Shown here in pieces: positions 1 through 9,724 of a DNA stretch of 64,000 nucleotides (position 1 is the stretch's first letter; each line of letters starts with the position of its first letter). Origin of the DNA: Bacteroides intestinalis. GTDB taxonomy: Bacteria; Bacteroidota; Bacteroidia; Bacteroidales; Bacteroidaceae. The notes beneath the pieces were generated by a model. It made no database searches, was not told the origin of the DNA, and was given only the letters and a program-made list of their open reading frames with translations. The stretch spans positions 496,001 to 560,000 of the forward strand of contig NZ_CABJDN010000005.1 of assembly GCF_902364365.1 (NCBI RefSeq), written 5' to 3'. Position numbers and translations under genes: made by a program.

Positions 1-1
1 A

Positions 2-2623
2 GATGCCACTCATGCGGCTATCCCTTCTCTGCTGGCAGTAAGCGCAGTACACCACCACCTGATTTCGGTAGGAAAACGCGTACAGACGGCATTGATAGTG
101 GAAAGCGGTGAAATACGCGAGGTGATGCACGCAGCCCTGTTACTGGGATTTGGAGCCAGTGCCCTGAATCCTTACATGGCATTTGCCGTGATTGACAAGC
201 TGGTGGCGAAGAAAGAAATCCAATTGGATTATGCCACAGCCGAAAAGAAATATATCAAATCCATCTGCAAGGGATTGTTCAAGATCATGAGTAAGATGGG
301 TATCAGTACCATCCGCTCGTATCGGGGAGCGAAAATATTCGAAGCCGTAGGTTTGAGTGAAGAGCTCAGCAATGCTTATTTCGGCGGGTTGAGATCCACA
401 ATAGGCGGCATCCGGCTGGATGAAGTGGCACGCGATGCAATCGCATTCCACGATGCAGGTTTTGCCGCACAAATAGACGGATTACTCCCCAACAACGGTT
501 TGTATGCTTTCCGTAAAGACGGAGAAAAACATGCCTGGAACCCTGAAACCATTTCTACCTTACAACTCGCCACACGCCTGGGCAGTTATAAGAAGTTCAA
601 AGAATTCACCAGTCTGGTAGATGGAAAAGAAGCGCCTATCTTCTTGCGCGACTTCCTGGATTTTCGCCGTGCCCCCATTTCTATAGATAAGGTTGAACCG
701 GTAGAAAGCATCATGCACCGCTTTGTGACGGGTGCCATGAGTTACGGGTCTATCAGCAAAGAAGCGCATGAGGCAATGGCCATTGCCATGAACCGGATTC
801 ACGGACGCAGCAACACAGGTGAGGGAGGCGAAGACAGCGCACGCTTTACGCCCCGTGAAGACGGAACCAGTCTGCGTAGCGCCATCAAGCAGGTAGCTTC
901 GGGACGCTTCGGTGTAACAACGGAGTATCTGGTGAACGCCGATGAAATACAAATCAAAGTGGCACAAGGGGCCAAACCGGGCGAAGGTGGTCAGTTGCCG
1001 GGCTTTAAAGTAGACCAGGTGATTGCGAAGACACGTCACTCCATCCCCGGCATTTCATTGATTTCTCCCCCGCCCCATCACGACATTTACTCCATCGAAG
1101 ACCTGGCACAGTTGATCTTCGACCTGAAGAATGTAAATCCTCACGCCAAGATCAGTGTGAAACTGGTGGCCGAAAGCGGCGTGGGAACCATTGCCGCCGG
1201 AGTGGCCAAAGCAAAAGCCGACCTTATCGTCATCTCCGGTGCGGAAGGTGGCACGGGCGCCTCTCCTGCTTCCAGTATCCGCTATGCCGGTATCTCTCCT
1301 GAACTGGGACTGAGTGAAACACAACAGACCCTTGTACTGAACGGTCTGCGCGGGCAAGTGATGCTGCAAGTGGACGGGCAACTGAAAACCGGTCGTGACA
1401 TCGTGCTGATGGCGATGCTGGGTGCCGAAGAGTTCGGATTTGCAACCAGCGCTTTGATTGTACTGGGCTGCGTCATGATGCGTAAATGCCATCAGAACAC
1501 CTGCCCTGTGGGTGTGGCGACACAGAACGAGGAACTTCGCCGGCGCTTCCACGGACGTAGCGAATACTTGGTGAACTTCTTCACTTTCCTGGCACAGGAA
1601 GTACGGGAGTATCTCGCAGAAATCGGTGTGGAACGTATGGATGATATCATCGGACGCACGGATCTAATTATCCGCAAGTCAGAAAACGAATCACCCAAAC
1701 AATCCCTGATTGCTTTCGACAAAATACTGGCACGCGTCGATAATGGTGCAGCCATCCGCCACACCATCGACCAGCAACACGGCATCGACCACGTAAAAGA
1801 CGTTGAAATGCTGCATGCCGCTGCCGAAGCTCTGGAAAGCCAGAAAGAAATCTCACTGGAATATACCATTGCCAATACGGATCGTGCTTGCGGAGCCATG
1901 CTTTCGGGCACCATTGCCGCGAAGTACGGTGAAGCGGGACTGCCGGAACATACGTTGAACGTAAAGTTCAAAGGTTCTGCAGGACAAAGTTTCGGTGCCT
2001 TCCTTGTACCGGGTGTCAACTTCAAGCTGGAAGGTGAAGCGAACGATTACCTCGGCAAAGGCCTTTCGGGCGGACGGATTGCCGTGCTGCCTCCGGTACG
2101 CTCTAACTTCCAAGCCGAGAAGAATACGATTGCAGGAAACACCTTGCTCTATGGTGCAACCAGCGGTGAAGTTTACATTAATGGGCGCGTAGGCGAACGT
2201 TTTGCTGTCCGCAATTCCGGTGCCATTGCCGTAGTAGAGGGTGTAGGCGATCATTGTTGCGAGTACATGACGGGCGGTCGTGTGGTAGTCCTCGGTTCAA
2301 CAGGGCGCAACTTCGCAGCCGGTATGTCGGGCGGTGTAGCTTATGTATGGAATAAGGATGGAAACTTCGATTATTTCTGTAACATGGAAATGGTGGAACT
2401 AAGCCTCATCGAAGAAGCATCCTATCGTAAGGAGTTGCACGAACTCATTCGTCAGCACTACCTCTATACAGGCTCCAACCTGGCACGCACGATGCTTGAT
2501 AACTGGAACCGATATGTGGATGAGTTTATCCAGATAGTCCCCATCGAGTACAAGAAGGTGCTGCAAGAGGAGCAAATGCGGAAACTGCAACAGAAGATTG
2601 CGGAGATGCAGAGAGACTACTAA
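2..2623 (+). CDS. gltB: Glutamate synthase (GOGAT) large subunit, 3' part
   Basis: The frame is open from base 2, so the gene runs in from the left; about 873 C-terminal residues are present of a family length near 1500. GltB makes two glutamates from glutamine and 2-oxoglutarate in the cytoplasm. Visible are the FMN-binding synthase barrel (EGGEDSARF, GEGGQLPG and GAEGGTGAS segments), the cysteine cluster for [3Fe-4S] in CHQNTCPVG near base 1490, and the C-terminal Gly-rich beta-helix (SGGRIAVLPP, MTGGRVVVLG). The N-terminal amidotransferase domain lies outside. A first in-window TTG at base 92 is only an internal codon. It is followed at 130 bases by gltD, which forms the other subunit. Confidence 0.97.
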   Translation, partial: DATHAAIPSLLAVSAVHHHLISVGKRVQTALIVESGEIREVMHAALLLGFGASALNPYMAFAVIDKLVAKKEIQLDYATAEKKYIKSICKGLFKIMSKMGISTIRSYRGAKIFEAVGLSEELSNAYFGGLRSTIGGIRLDEVARDAIAFHDAGFAAQIDGLLPNNGLYAFRKDGEKHAWNPETISTLQLATRLGSYKKFKEFTSLVDGKEAPIFLRDFLDFRRAPISIDKVEPVESIMHRFVTGAMSYGSISKEAHEAMAIAMNRIHGRSNTGEGGEDSARFTPREDGTSLRSAIKQVASGRFGVTTEYLVNADEIQIKVAQGAKPGEGGQLPGFKVDQVIAKTRHSIPGISLISPPPHHDIYSIEDLAQLIFDLKNVNPHAKISVKLVAESGVGTIAAGVAKAKADLIVISGAEGGTGASPASSIRYAGISPELGLSETQQTLVLNGLRGQVMLQVDGQLKTGRDIVLMAMLGAEEFGFATSALIVLGCVMMRKCHQNTCPVGVATQNEELRRRFHGRSEYLVNFFTFLAQEVREYLAEIGVERMDDIIGRTDLIIRKSENESPKQSLIAFDKILARVDNGAAIRHTIDQQHGIDHVKDVEMLHAAAEALESQKEISLEYTIANTDRACGAMLSGTIAAKYGEAGLPEHTLNVKFKGSAGQSFGAFLVPGVNFKLEGEANDYLGKGLSGGRIAVLPPVRSNFQAEKNTIAGNTLLYGATSGEVYINGRVGERFAVRNSGAIAVVEGVGDHCCEYMTGGRVVVLGSTGRNFAAGMSGGVAYVWNKDGNFDYFCNMEMVELSLIEEASYRKELHELIRQHYLYTGSNLARTMLDNWNRYVDEFIQIVPIEYKKVLQEEQMRKLQQKIAEMQRDY

Positions 2624-2750
2624 AAGTACAATTGACCATTTACAATGTACAATTACCATGCGGAACAACTGTCATAATAGCATCTGGAAATAAACATTGT
2701 AAACGGACAAAGAGATTGGTAAATTGTAAATTGCTAAATTGTAAATTTCA
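2624..2750. repeat. AAATTGTA-word intergenic repeat (copy B1)
   Basis: The whole gltB-gltD spacer is made of forms of the words TACAATT and AAATTGTAAATT in opposite orientation, with ACCATGCGG at 2655-2663 matching the left half of the shared core seen at 27294 and 11328. It starts right at the gltB stop and ends just before the gltD ATG. Confidence 0.7.
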
Positions 2751-2752
2751 TT

Positions 2753-4093
2753 ATGGCAGATCCAAAAGCATTTTTAAACATACCACGGCAGGAAGCGGGA
2801 TACCGTCCTGTCCACGAACGTATCACCGACTTCAGTCAGGTAGAGCAAACTTTAAACAGTCACGAACGTAAACTCCAGGCATCACGTTGCATGGATTGCG
2901 GTGTACCCTTCTGTCACTGGGCATGCCCGTTGGGCAATAAGCAACCCGAATTTCAGGATGCGCTTTATAAAGGTAAATGGCGCGAAGCATACGAAGTGCT
3001 CGCCGCCACAAACGACTTTCCCGAATTTACCGGACGCATCTGTCCGGCACTTTGCGAAAAGTCATGTGTACTGAAGCTTTCGTGTGATGCACCTGTCACC
3101 ATTCGTGAAAACGAGGCGGCTATTGCCGAAGCGGCTTTTCGCGAAGGCTACATCGTACCCATTCGGCCTGAGCGTAATGGAAAGCGGGTTGCCATCATCG
3201 GTGCAGGTCCTGCGGGACTCTCCGCTGCCTGCCGGCTGAATGCTAAAGGCTATGAAGTGACTCTTTTTGACAGCAAACCCATGCCCGGCGGATTACTACG
3301 CTATGGTATTCCTAATTTTAAACTCGATAAAGCAGTAATCGACCGCCGGATGCGGGTGCTTGAAGCCGAAGGTATCAAGTTCAAAATGGGCGTAACGGTA
3401 GATGTACAGAAACTCCCCGCAGGTTTTGATGCCTACTGCATCTGCACCGGGACGCCGCAGGCACGTGACCTCAATATCCCCGGACGCGAACTGAAAGGCA
3501 TTTATCTTGCCCTCGAAATGCTGTCTCAGCAAAATCAGATCCTCGATGGAGCAACGTTCCCGAAAGACCAACTGGTAAATGCCAAGGGCAAACGGGTTCT
3601 CGTCATCGGTGGCGGTGATACTGGATCGGACTGCATCGGCACGAGCATCCGCCAGGGAGCCGTGAGTGTGACACAGATTGAGATTATGCCACAGCCTCCC
3701 GTAGGTCACAATGACGCTACTCCTTGGCCGCAATGGCCCATTGTGCTGAAGACGACTTCAAGTCACGAAGAAGGTTGCACGCGTCGCTGGTCGCTGGCAT
3801 CCAATCAGTTTATTGGCAAGAATGGAAAAGTCTGCGGTGTAGAGGTGGAAGAAGTGGAATGGACTCCGGCTCAGGATGGAGGACGTCCTACCATGAAGCC
3901 TACCGGAAAGAAGGAAGTGATAGACACCGATATGGTGCTTCTGGCCATGGGCTTCCTGAAACCGGAACAACCGGAATTTCCGGAAAATGTGTTCGTTGCA
4001 GGTGATGCGGCACGTGGTGCCAGCCTTGTGGTGCATGCACTGGCGGACGGACGGAGAGTGGCAGAGAGAATAGACAAGTATTTGAGTGATTAG
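2753..4093 (+). CDS. gltD: Glutamate synthase small subunit
   Basis: This 446-residue protein supplies electrons from NAD(P)H through FAD and Fe-S clusters to GltB. Cysteines at 46, 49, 54 and 58 and a second group near 97-105 (CPALCEKSC) form the N-terminal [4Fe-4S] domain. GAGPAG at 150-155 is the FAD fold and GGGDTG near 287 the NAD(P) fold. Length is normal for the family. It follows gltB and precedes asnB, a nitrogen-assimilation set. The last residues Ser-Asp and the TAG stop are spelled by the beginning of the downstream AGTGATTAG repeat. Confidence 0.97.
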   Translation: MADPKAFLNIPRQEAGYRPVHERITDFSQVEQTLNSHERKLQASRCMDCGVPFCHWACPLGNKQPEFQDALYKGKWREAYEVLAATNDFPEFTGRICPALCEKSCVLKLSCDAPVTIRENEAAIAEAAFREGYIVPIRPERNGKRVAIIGAGPAGLSAACRLNAKGYEVTLFDSKPMPGGLLRYGIPNFKLDKAVIDRRMRVLEAEGIKFKMGVTVDVQKLPAGFDAYCICTGTPQARDLNIPGRELKGIYLALEMLSQQNQILDGATFPKDQLVNAKGKRVLVIGGGDTGSDCIGTSIRQGAVSVTQIEIMPQPPVGHNDATPWPQWPIVLKTTSSHEEGCTRRWSLASNQFIGKNGKVCGVEVEEVEWTPAQDGGRPTMKPTGKKEVIDTDMVLLAMGFLKPEQPEFPENVFVAGDAARGASLVVHALADGRRVAERIDKYLSD

Positions 4094-4200
4094 TGGTAAG
4101 TGATTAGTGATTAGCAGGCTGTGCTATGCTTACTAATTACTAATCACTCATCACTAAACCCTAATCACTGAACTAATCATTAACCCCTAATCACTAAGCA
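4085..4200. repeat. AGTGATTAG-word palindromic repeat (copy A1)
   Basis: Left arm words GTGATTAGTG are followed by a short centre containing GGCTGTGCTATGC and then right arm words CTAATCACT. The element begins inside the gltD stop region (AGT GAT TAG) and ends two bases before the asnB ATG, so it is the entire gltD-asnB spacer. Confidence 0.8.
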
Positions 4201-4202
4201 TC

Positions 4203-5900
4203 ATGTGTGGAATCGTAGGTATCTTCAATATCAAATCTCAATCCCAAGAATTGAGAAACAAAGCGCTTCGAATGGCGCAGAAAATCCGTCATCGCGGACC
4301 GGACTGGAGTGGTATTTATGTAGGCGGCAGTGCCATCCTGGCTCACGAACGTCTTTCCATCGTCGATCCGGAAAGTGGCGGACAACCTTTGTACTCTCCG
4401 GATGGCAAGCAAATCCTTGCCGTCAACGGTGAGATCTATAATCATCGGGAAATCCGTTCACGCTACGCCGGCAAGTATGCTTTCCGTACAGGATCGGACT
4501 GTGAAGTCATCCTCGCATTATATAAGGATAAAGGCATTCATTTCCTCGAAGAATTGAACGGTATCTTCGCCTTTGCCCTTTACGATGAGGAAGCAGACGA
4601 TTATCTGATTGCCCGTGACCCTATCGGGGTAATCCCTCTTTATATCGGTCGTGACGACCAGGGACATATCTACGTTGGTAGCGAACTGAAAGCTCTCGAA
4701 GGTTTCTGTGATACCTACGAGCCTTTTCTGCCCGGACATTACTTCTGGGGACGCGAAGGAAAAATGCACCGTTGGTATCAGCGTCCCTGGACCGATTATG
4801 CCGCCGTCAAAGCCAGTGACACCACCGCCCGCCGAGCTACCCAGCCAGAAATCAACAGCGTAAAACTCGCCCTTGAAGCTGCCGTGCAACGCCAGTTAAT
4901 GTCCGATGTTCCTTACGGTGTCCTGCTCAGTGGTGGTCTCGACTCTTCCGTCATCTCCGCCATTGCCAAGAAGTATGCCCGCAAGCGCATTGAAACTGAT
5001 AACCAGAGCGAAGCCTGGTGGCCGCAACTCCACTCCTTCGCCGTCGGCCTGCGCGGTGCACCGGACTTGATTAAAGCCCGTGAAGTGGCGGAATACATCG
5101 GCACCGTTCACCATGAAATCAATTATACCATTCAGGAAGGGCTCGATGCCTTGCGTGATGTCATCTACTTTATCGAAACATACGACGTTACCACTGTTCG
5201 TGCTTCCACACCGATGTACCTGTTGGCACGTGTCATCAAGTCTATGGGTATCAAGATGGTGCTTAGTGGCGAAGGTGCCGATGAGGTTTTCGGTGGTTAT
5301 CTATACTTCCACAAAGCCCCCACACCGCAGGCTTTCCACGAAGAAACGATCCGTAAGCTCTCCAAGCTGCACCTGTACGACTGTCTGCGTGCCAATAAGA
5401 GCCTTTCTGCCTGGGGTGTGGAAGGTCGTGTTCCCTTCCTCGATAAAGAGTTCCTGGATGTGGCAATGAACCTCAGCCCTGCCGTCAAGATGTGTCCGGG
5501 CAAAGAAGTGGAGAAACGCATTGTGCGCGAAGCTTTTCAAGATATGCTGCCTCAGAGTGTTGCCTGGCGGCAAAAAGAGCAATTTTCCGATGGCGTCGGT
5601 TACAATTGGATTGATACATTGAAAGCCATTACTTCGGCCGCCGTCACCGACCATCAGATGGAACATGCCGCCGAACGGTTTCCCATCAATCCGCCACAGA
5701 ATAAGGAGGAATATTACTATCGTAGCATTTTCGAAGAGCACTTCCCCAGTCAGTCGGCTGCCCGAAGCGTGCCCAGTGTGCCGAGCGTGGCTTGCTCTAC
5801 TGCTGAAGCACTCGCCTGGGATGCCACGTTGCAAGGGAAAAATGATCCGAGCGGACGGGCTGTGGCAGATGTGCACGAGGCAGCCGGGAACGTGGGCTGA
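4203..5900 (+). CDS. asnB: Asparagine synthase B, glutamine-hydrolysing
   Basis: A 565-residue enzyme that makes asparagine from aspartate, glutamine and ATP. The N-terminal nucleophile is Cys2 of MCGIVGIF, which fixes the ATG at 4203. The glutaminase domain continues with RGPDWSG and VNGEIYNH. The synthetase domain has the pyrophosphate loop SGGLDSS near residue 243 and GEGADEVFGGY near 356. The C-terminus (SVACSTAEAL, DPSGRAV) resembles Enterobacteria AsnB. Context with gltBD suggests a shared nitrogen role. The neighbouring spacer repeats could separate it from, or link it to, gltD; co-transcription is inferred only. Confidence 0.97.
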   Translation: MCGIVGIFNIKSQSQELRNKALRMAQKIRHRGPDWSGIYVGGSAILAHERLSIVDPESGGQPLYSPDGKQILAVNGEIYNHREIRSRYAGKYAFRTGSDCEVILALYKDKGIHFLEELNGIFAFALYDEEADDYLIARDPIGVIPLYIGRDDQGHIYVGSELKALEGFCDTYEPFLPGHYFWGREGKMHRWYQRPWTDYAAVKASDTTARRATQPEINSVKLALEAAVQRQLMSDVPYGVLLSGGLDSSVISAIAKKYARKRIETDNQSEAWWPQLHSFAVGLRGAPDLIKAREVAEYIGTVHHEINYTIQEGLDALRDVIYFIETYDVTTVRASTPMYLLARVIKSMGIKMVLSGEGADEVFGGYLYFHKAPTPQAFHEETIRKLSKLHLYDCLRANKSLSAWGVEGRVPFLDKEFLDVAMNLSPAVKMCPGKEVEKRIVREAFQDMLPQSVAWRQKEQFSDGVGYNWIDTLKAITSAAVTDHQMEHAAERFPINPPQNKEEYYYRSIFEEHFPSQSAARSVPSVPSVACSTAEALAWDATLQGKNDPSGRAVADVHEAAGNVG

Positions 5901-6143
5901 TAAAGCCTGTTATAAGCAGAGTCTACTGTGTAAACAATTTACCAAGCGAGATCCATCAATAGAATGCTGAGCATTCTTATCACAGTCTCAAATATAGACA
6001 AATCACAGGCATTTCTCTGCTTTATTAAGCTTCTTGTTATTCGTTTTTAAAGAATAACAGGAACGTTTTTAAAGAATGTGCTCAACGTTTATTAAAAACG
6101 TAAAAAGCCTCTTTTAAGCCCGAATCCGATAAATATCAACAAA

Positions 6144-6184
6144 AAAGGCGATAACTTCCTATTGAAATTATCGCCTTTCTTGTT
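6144..6184. terminator. Rho-independent terminator after asnB (bidirectional)
   Basis: AAAGGCGATAA at 6144-6154 pairs with TTATCGCCTTT at 6168-6178, with further inner pairs, followed by a T-rich tail. An A-run on the other side would let it work on the minus strand too. The 590-base asnB to 6493 gap otherwise holds no gene I can support. Confidence 0.8.
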
Positions 6185-6244
6185 TTTTGTCTGTTATTAT
6201 CTTAGAAAACAAGTCGTATGAATTCTCTATTATCAACTACCCTG

Positions 6245-6252
6245 CAAAGATA
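6245..6252 (-). promoter_or_regulatory. Minus-strand -7 box, possible short transcript
   Basis: CAAAGATA on the plus strand is TATCTTTG on the minus strand. Transcription from here would run about 90 bases and stop at the hairpin at 6144-6184, with no ORF inside. No clear -33 element is present, so a small RNA is only a possibility. Confidence 0.3.
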
Positions 6253-6492
6253 CGACATCCGAAAGGTGAAGTCAAGTATTCTGGCCGGTTTTTCCGACTT
6301 TTCTTTTTTTTATTTTTTAATTCTTCCATTTTGTTTTTGTCCGATACCATTTTTCTAATTTTGAGAATTAGAAATTAGGAACTTACGTTAACTTAACACA
6401 CAACAAAGATGAAATATAAAAGGACTCTCCACTCCAATCCACACTAAGATAGTGTCAAAACGGAATAAAAGAACGCGAATTACACAAATCTG

Positions 6493-8040
6493 TCATTCAA
6501 TAATCCACTTCTCTATATTCCTTGTTTTATTACTGAAGTTCACACCTATTTTGAATAATTTCCTCGGGTCTGCCTCGAAAGGAAGAGCATACTGTTTTTC
6601 TTCTATTTGCTGCAAGGCTTCTTCTGCAGTACCTTCCAGTTTGAATTCCATGACGTAAATGTAATCGGCAGTCTTCACTACCAGATCCACCCTCCCTTCC
6701 GAAGTGTGATACTCCGCCTGTGTGTAGAAACCCACCAGTTTGAAGACGATAAACAACACATTCTGGTAATGTAATTCCAAGTCTTTCACCAATTCATAAG
6801 GTGTGTCGGCAAAAAAGCTTTGCAGCCTCTTAAAGAAAGCGTTAGGTTGGCCGGAACGTATCTCACGAACAAATCTTTGTATCTCAAACGGTGCTTCTAA
6901 CTGGTTGAAGCGGGTATAAAACGGCATCAGAAATCTGATAAAGCCCTCTTCCACTTCCCGGTTAGGGAAACCGAGACGGTATAGACCGAATTCCTTATCA
7001 TACCCCTTTATCGTGAGATAACCGCTTTGGAAAATAACCGGTATGGGTTCGTTGTCGCCATAAATACAGTTCAGCACATCAGCATCCGTTTCTTCATGCG
7101 CCATGCGCTCCAAATTGTAATGATTTCGTCTCAGCAACTCCACAAGGTAAGTAGGCGTTCCGGTTTCAAACCAATAGTTGCCGAATTTCATCTTAAAGAA
7201 TGTATTCAGCAAACTGAAGGGATTGTAGATGCCGTCCGTGTTTTCTGTAAAGTGATAACCGTCATAGCACGCTTTCAGTTCATTGCACACTTCCTGATAC
7301 GTCATTTTCTGCGCGGCTGCCAATTCGTGCAGGTCTTCTTCAAAATTAAGATGTATCTCCTTTTCAGTGATTCCACAGATAGAAATAAACGGCTCGTCCA
7401 TGGAGATGTCATTCAGATTGTTCAGGTCACTGAACACACTGACTTTGCCAAACTTGGTCACTCCCGTCAGCAAGGCAAACTTGATGCAGCCGTCCATGGT
7501 TTTCAGTACGCCGTAGAAAGGTTTCAGAGTGTTGCGGAATTCGCGTTGCAGTTCCTCGTTGCCGATAGCCTGGAGCAAGGGTTTGTCATATTCGTCGATG
7601 AGAATGGCTACACGCTCACCACTTTGCTCATAGGCCCGTCCCACAACTCCTGCAAAGCGCAAGGCAAGGGTCGTTTCGGCAGAACGCGTTCCATAAAGTG
7701 ACTCCCAGTAATCAAGCGTTTCATTCAGTATTTTGTCCAGACTGTCCGGCGTATCATATTTCCCGATATTCAAGTCCAGATGGAACACGGGACGTTTCAC
7801 CCAGTCTTTTTCCAAAGCTTCCACCGCCAAGCCTTCAAACAAGTCCCGTTTCGCCTCAAAATAGGCTTCGAGCGTGGAAATCAGCAAACTCTTCCCAAAA
7901 CGGCGGGGGCGGGAAAGGAAATAGTAACTGCCACTCTTCACCAACTTATACATCAATGCAGTTTTATCCACATAAACGTATCCTTCTTTACGAATCTTCT
8001 CGAAGTTTTGTATCCCGATAGGATATATTCTGTTACCCAT
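6493..8040 (-). CDS. AAA-ATPase-like protein with PD-(D/E)XK nuclease domain (PF09820/PF08011 type)
   Basis: A 515-residue member of a family with many copies in Bacteroides genomes; the cellular role is unknown. The N-terminus (NRIYPIGIQNFEKIR, VDKTALMYKLV) leads to a P-loop RPRRFGKS at 44-51, then IDEYDKP as the Walker B region. The C-terminal end has GRVDLVV and YVMEFKL, a PD-(D/E)XK-like nuclease core. The frame stays open to 8190, but a TATCTTTG box at 8082-8089 would put the transcript start near 8075, and GGAGGC lies just upstream of the ATG at 8038-8040, so I chose that start. Alternative start: 8073. It stands alone between divergent pot and convergent asnB genes. Confidence 0.85.
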   Translation of the reverse strand: MGNRIYPIGIQNFEKIRKEGYVYVDKTALMYKLVKSGSYYFLSRPRRFGKSLLISTLEAYFEAKRDLFEGLAVEALEKDWVKRPVFHLDLNIGKYDTPDSLDKILNETLDYWESLYGTRSAETTLALRFAGVVGRAYEQSGERVAILIDEYDKPLLQAIGNEELQREFRNTLKPFYGVLKTMDGCIKFALLTGVTKFGKVSVFSDLNNLNDISMDEPFISICGITEKEIHLNFEEDLHELAAAQKMTYQEVCNELKACYDGYHFTENTDGIYNPFSLLNTFFKMKFGNYWFETGTPTYLVELLRRNHYNLERMAHEETDADVLNCIYGDNEPIPVIFQSGYLTIKGYDKEFGLYRLGFPNREVEEGFIRFLMPFYTRFNQLEAPFEIQRFVREIRSGQPNAFFKRLQSFFADTPYELVKDLELHYQNVLFIVFKLVGFYTQAEYHTSEGRVDLVVKTADYIYVMEFKLEGTAEEALQQIEEKQYALPFEADPRKLFKIGVNFSNKTRNIEKWIIE

Positions 8041-8081
8041 GTCCTTGCCTCCTTCTACTATAATAGTATTCATTAATGCTA

Positions 8082-8089
8082 CAAAGATA
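8082..8089 (-). promoter_or_regulatory. -7 box for the AAA-ATPase-like gene; duplicated upstream
   Basis: CAAAGATA here is TATCTTTG on the minus strand. A near-copy of the same segment (CAAAGATAATGCAAA) lies at 8157-8171, so the promoter region seems duplicated about 75 bases apart. Confidence 0.6.
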
Positions 8090-8184
8090 ATGTAAACCGA
8101 GAACAGTATAAAATGAACTCGTTCATTTTTTATGCCGAAGTGCAGCTTATCTTCTTCAAAGATAATGCAAATCGAAGGCAGTAC

Positions 8185-8215
8185 TTTCATTTTCCCAATT
8201 TATTCCCTACCTTTG
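8185..8215 (+). promoter_or_regulatory. Promoter of the pot operon
   Basis: TTTC at 8185-8188, 19 bases, then TACCTTTG at 8208-8215. This is one base from the TTTG-N19-TAnnTTTG Bacteroides consensus and sits 66 bases before potA. Confidence 0.65.
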
Positions 8216-8281
8216 TACCCGCTTTTTTTAGAAAGGCAGAATTCGTTCTATTAGTTTTAGGTTAAACACTTAATAACGCTT

Positions 8282-9724
8282 ATGCAAAAGTCTGACTGCA
8301 TCATCGGTGTAGAGCACGTATCGAAATACTTCGGAGACAAAGCCGTACTGAATGATGTAAACCTCTCTGTCCGTAAGGGCGAATTTGTAACAATATTGGG
8401 CCCCTCCGGCTGCGGCAAGACTACGTTGTTGCGCCTGATAGCCGGTTTCCAGACCGCCTCGGAAGGTATCATCACCATCGCCGGAAAAGACATCACGCAA
8501 ACACCGCCACACCAACGTCCGGTGAACACCGTCTTTCAGAAGTATGCCCTTTTCCCCCACCTCAACGTGTACAACAACATCGCTTTCGGACTGAAGCTCA
8601 AAAAGATGCCCGAAGCCACCATTGGCAAGAAAGTGAAACAAGCCCTCCGCATGGTAGGTATGACGGATTACGAAGACCGTGACGTCGATTCCCTCTCCGG
8701 CGGACAGCAGCAACGCGTTGCCATCGCCCGTGCCATCGTCAACGAACCCGAAGTGCTGTTACTGGACGAGCCACTTGCCGCCCTCGACCTCAAAATGCGT
8801 AAAGACATGCAGATGGAGTTGAAAGAGATGCACCAGAAGCTCGGAATCACCTTCGTCTACGTCACCCACGACCAGGAAGAAGCCCTCACCCTGAGCGACA
8901 CCATCGTTGTGATGAGCGAAGGCCGCATCCAGCAGATAGGCACGCCGACAGATATCTACAACGAACCCATCAACTCTTTCGTTGCTGATTTCATCGGAGA
9001 AAGTAACATCCTGAACGGCCTCATGCTTCAAGACAAAGCCGTATCCTTTGCCGGACACGAATTTGAATGTGTCGACAAAGGTTTTGGCGAAAATACCCCC
9101 GTCGATGTAGTCATCCGTCCCGAAGACATCTATATATTCGAGCCTTCTGCCGCTGCCCAACTGACGGGTACTGTCACCTCCTGCATCTTCAAAGGCGTGC
9201 ATTACGAAATGATGGTACAGACTAACGAGGGCTACGAATTCATGGTACAGGACTATCATAGCTTTGAAGCCGGACGGGAAGTCGGTCTGCTCGTAAAACC
9301 TTTCGACATTCACGTAATGAAGAAAGAACGCACCTGCAACACCTTCGAAGGCAAGCTCATAGACGCCACACACGTTGAATTCCTCGGTTACACCTTTGAG
9401 TGTGCCGAAGTGCAGGACATCGAACCGGGCAGCTCTGTCCTCGTAGAAATAGATTTCCGGAACGTCATCCTCGAAGATAACGAAGAAGACGGGCATCTGA
9501 CGGGCGAAGTGAAATTCATCCTTTATAAAGGAAACCATTACCATCTCACCGTGTTTACCGATTGGGACGAGGATATCTTTGTAGACACCACTGACGTCTG
9601 GGACGACGGCGACCGTGTCGGCATCACCATCGCACCCGAAAATATACGAATTGTTGCACCGGCCCAGGCTACCGGTTCTATCCCTATTGTTGAATCTGCT
9701 AATAAGAAAGGAAGTGCTCAGTAA
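8282..9724 (+). CDS. potA: Spermidine/putrescine ABC transporter, ATP-binding protein
   Basis: A 480-residue ATPase that powers polyamine import. Walker [10 protein letters not shown] at 40-48, Q-loop near 86, signature LSGGQQQR at 138-145 and Walker B/LDEP at 158-164 are all intact. The protein is about 100 residues longer than Escherichia coli PotA: after a TOBE-type domain ([15 protein letters not shown] near 275) a second similar domain follows ([13 protein letters not shown] near 450), giving a doubled C-terminal regulatory part. It is the first gene of potABCD and overlaps the probable start of potB. Confidence 0.95.
   Translation: MQKSDCIIGVEHVSKYFGDKAVLNDVNLSVRKGEFVTILGPSGCGKTTLLRLIAGFQTASEGIITIAGKDITQTPPHQRPVNTVFQKYALFPHLNVYNNIAFGLKLKKMPEATIGKKVKQALRMVGMTDYEDRDVDSLSGGQQQRVAIARAIVNEPEVLLLDEPLAALDLKMRKDMQMELKEMHQKLGITFVYVTHDQEEALTLSDTIVVMSEGRIQQIGTPTDIYNEPINSFVADFIGESNILNGLMLQDKAVSFAGHEFECVDKGFGENTPVDVVIRPEDIYIFEPSAAAQLTGTVTSCIFKGVHYEMMVQTNEGYEFMVQDYHSFEAGREVGLLVKPFDIHVMKKERTCNTFEGKLIDATHVEFLGYTFECAEVQDIEPGSSVLVEIDFRNVILEDNEEDGHLTGEVKFILYKGNHYHLTVFTDWDEDIFVDTTDVWDDGDRVGITIAPENIRIVAPAQATGSIPIVESANKKGSAQ

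Noticed and set aside
1..91. gltB starting at the TTG of base 92
   Set aside because: The same frame is open to the window edge with conserved GltB residues, so the gene is cut, not short.
6187..6492. Small frames between asnB and the AAA-ATPase-like gene
   Set aside because: Composition is T-rich low complexity, and the frames carry no ribosome site.
8041..8190. 50-codon extension of the AAA-ATPase-like gene
   Set aside because: It passes through the TATCTTTG promoter box, so it should not be transcribed.
9615..9713. Upstream extension of the potB frame
   Set aside because: It lies wholly inside potA coding sequence; no membrane protein homology in that part.
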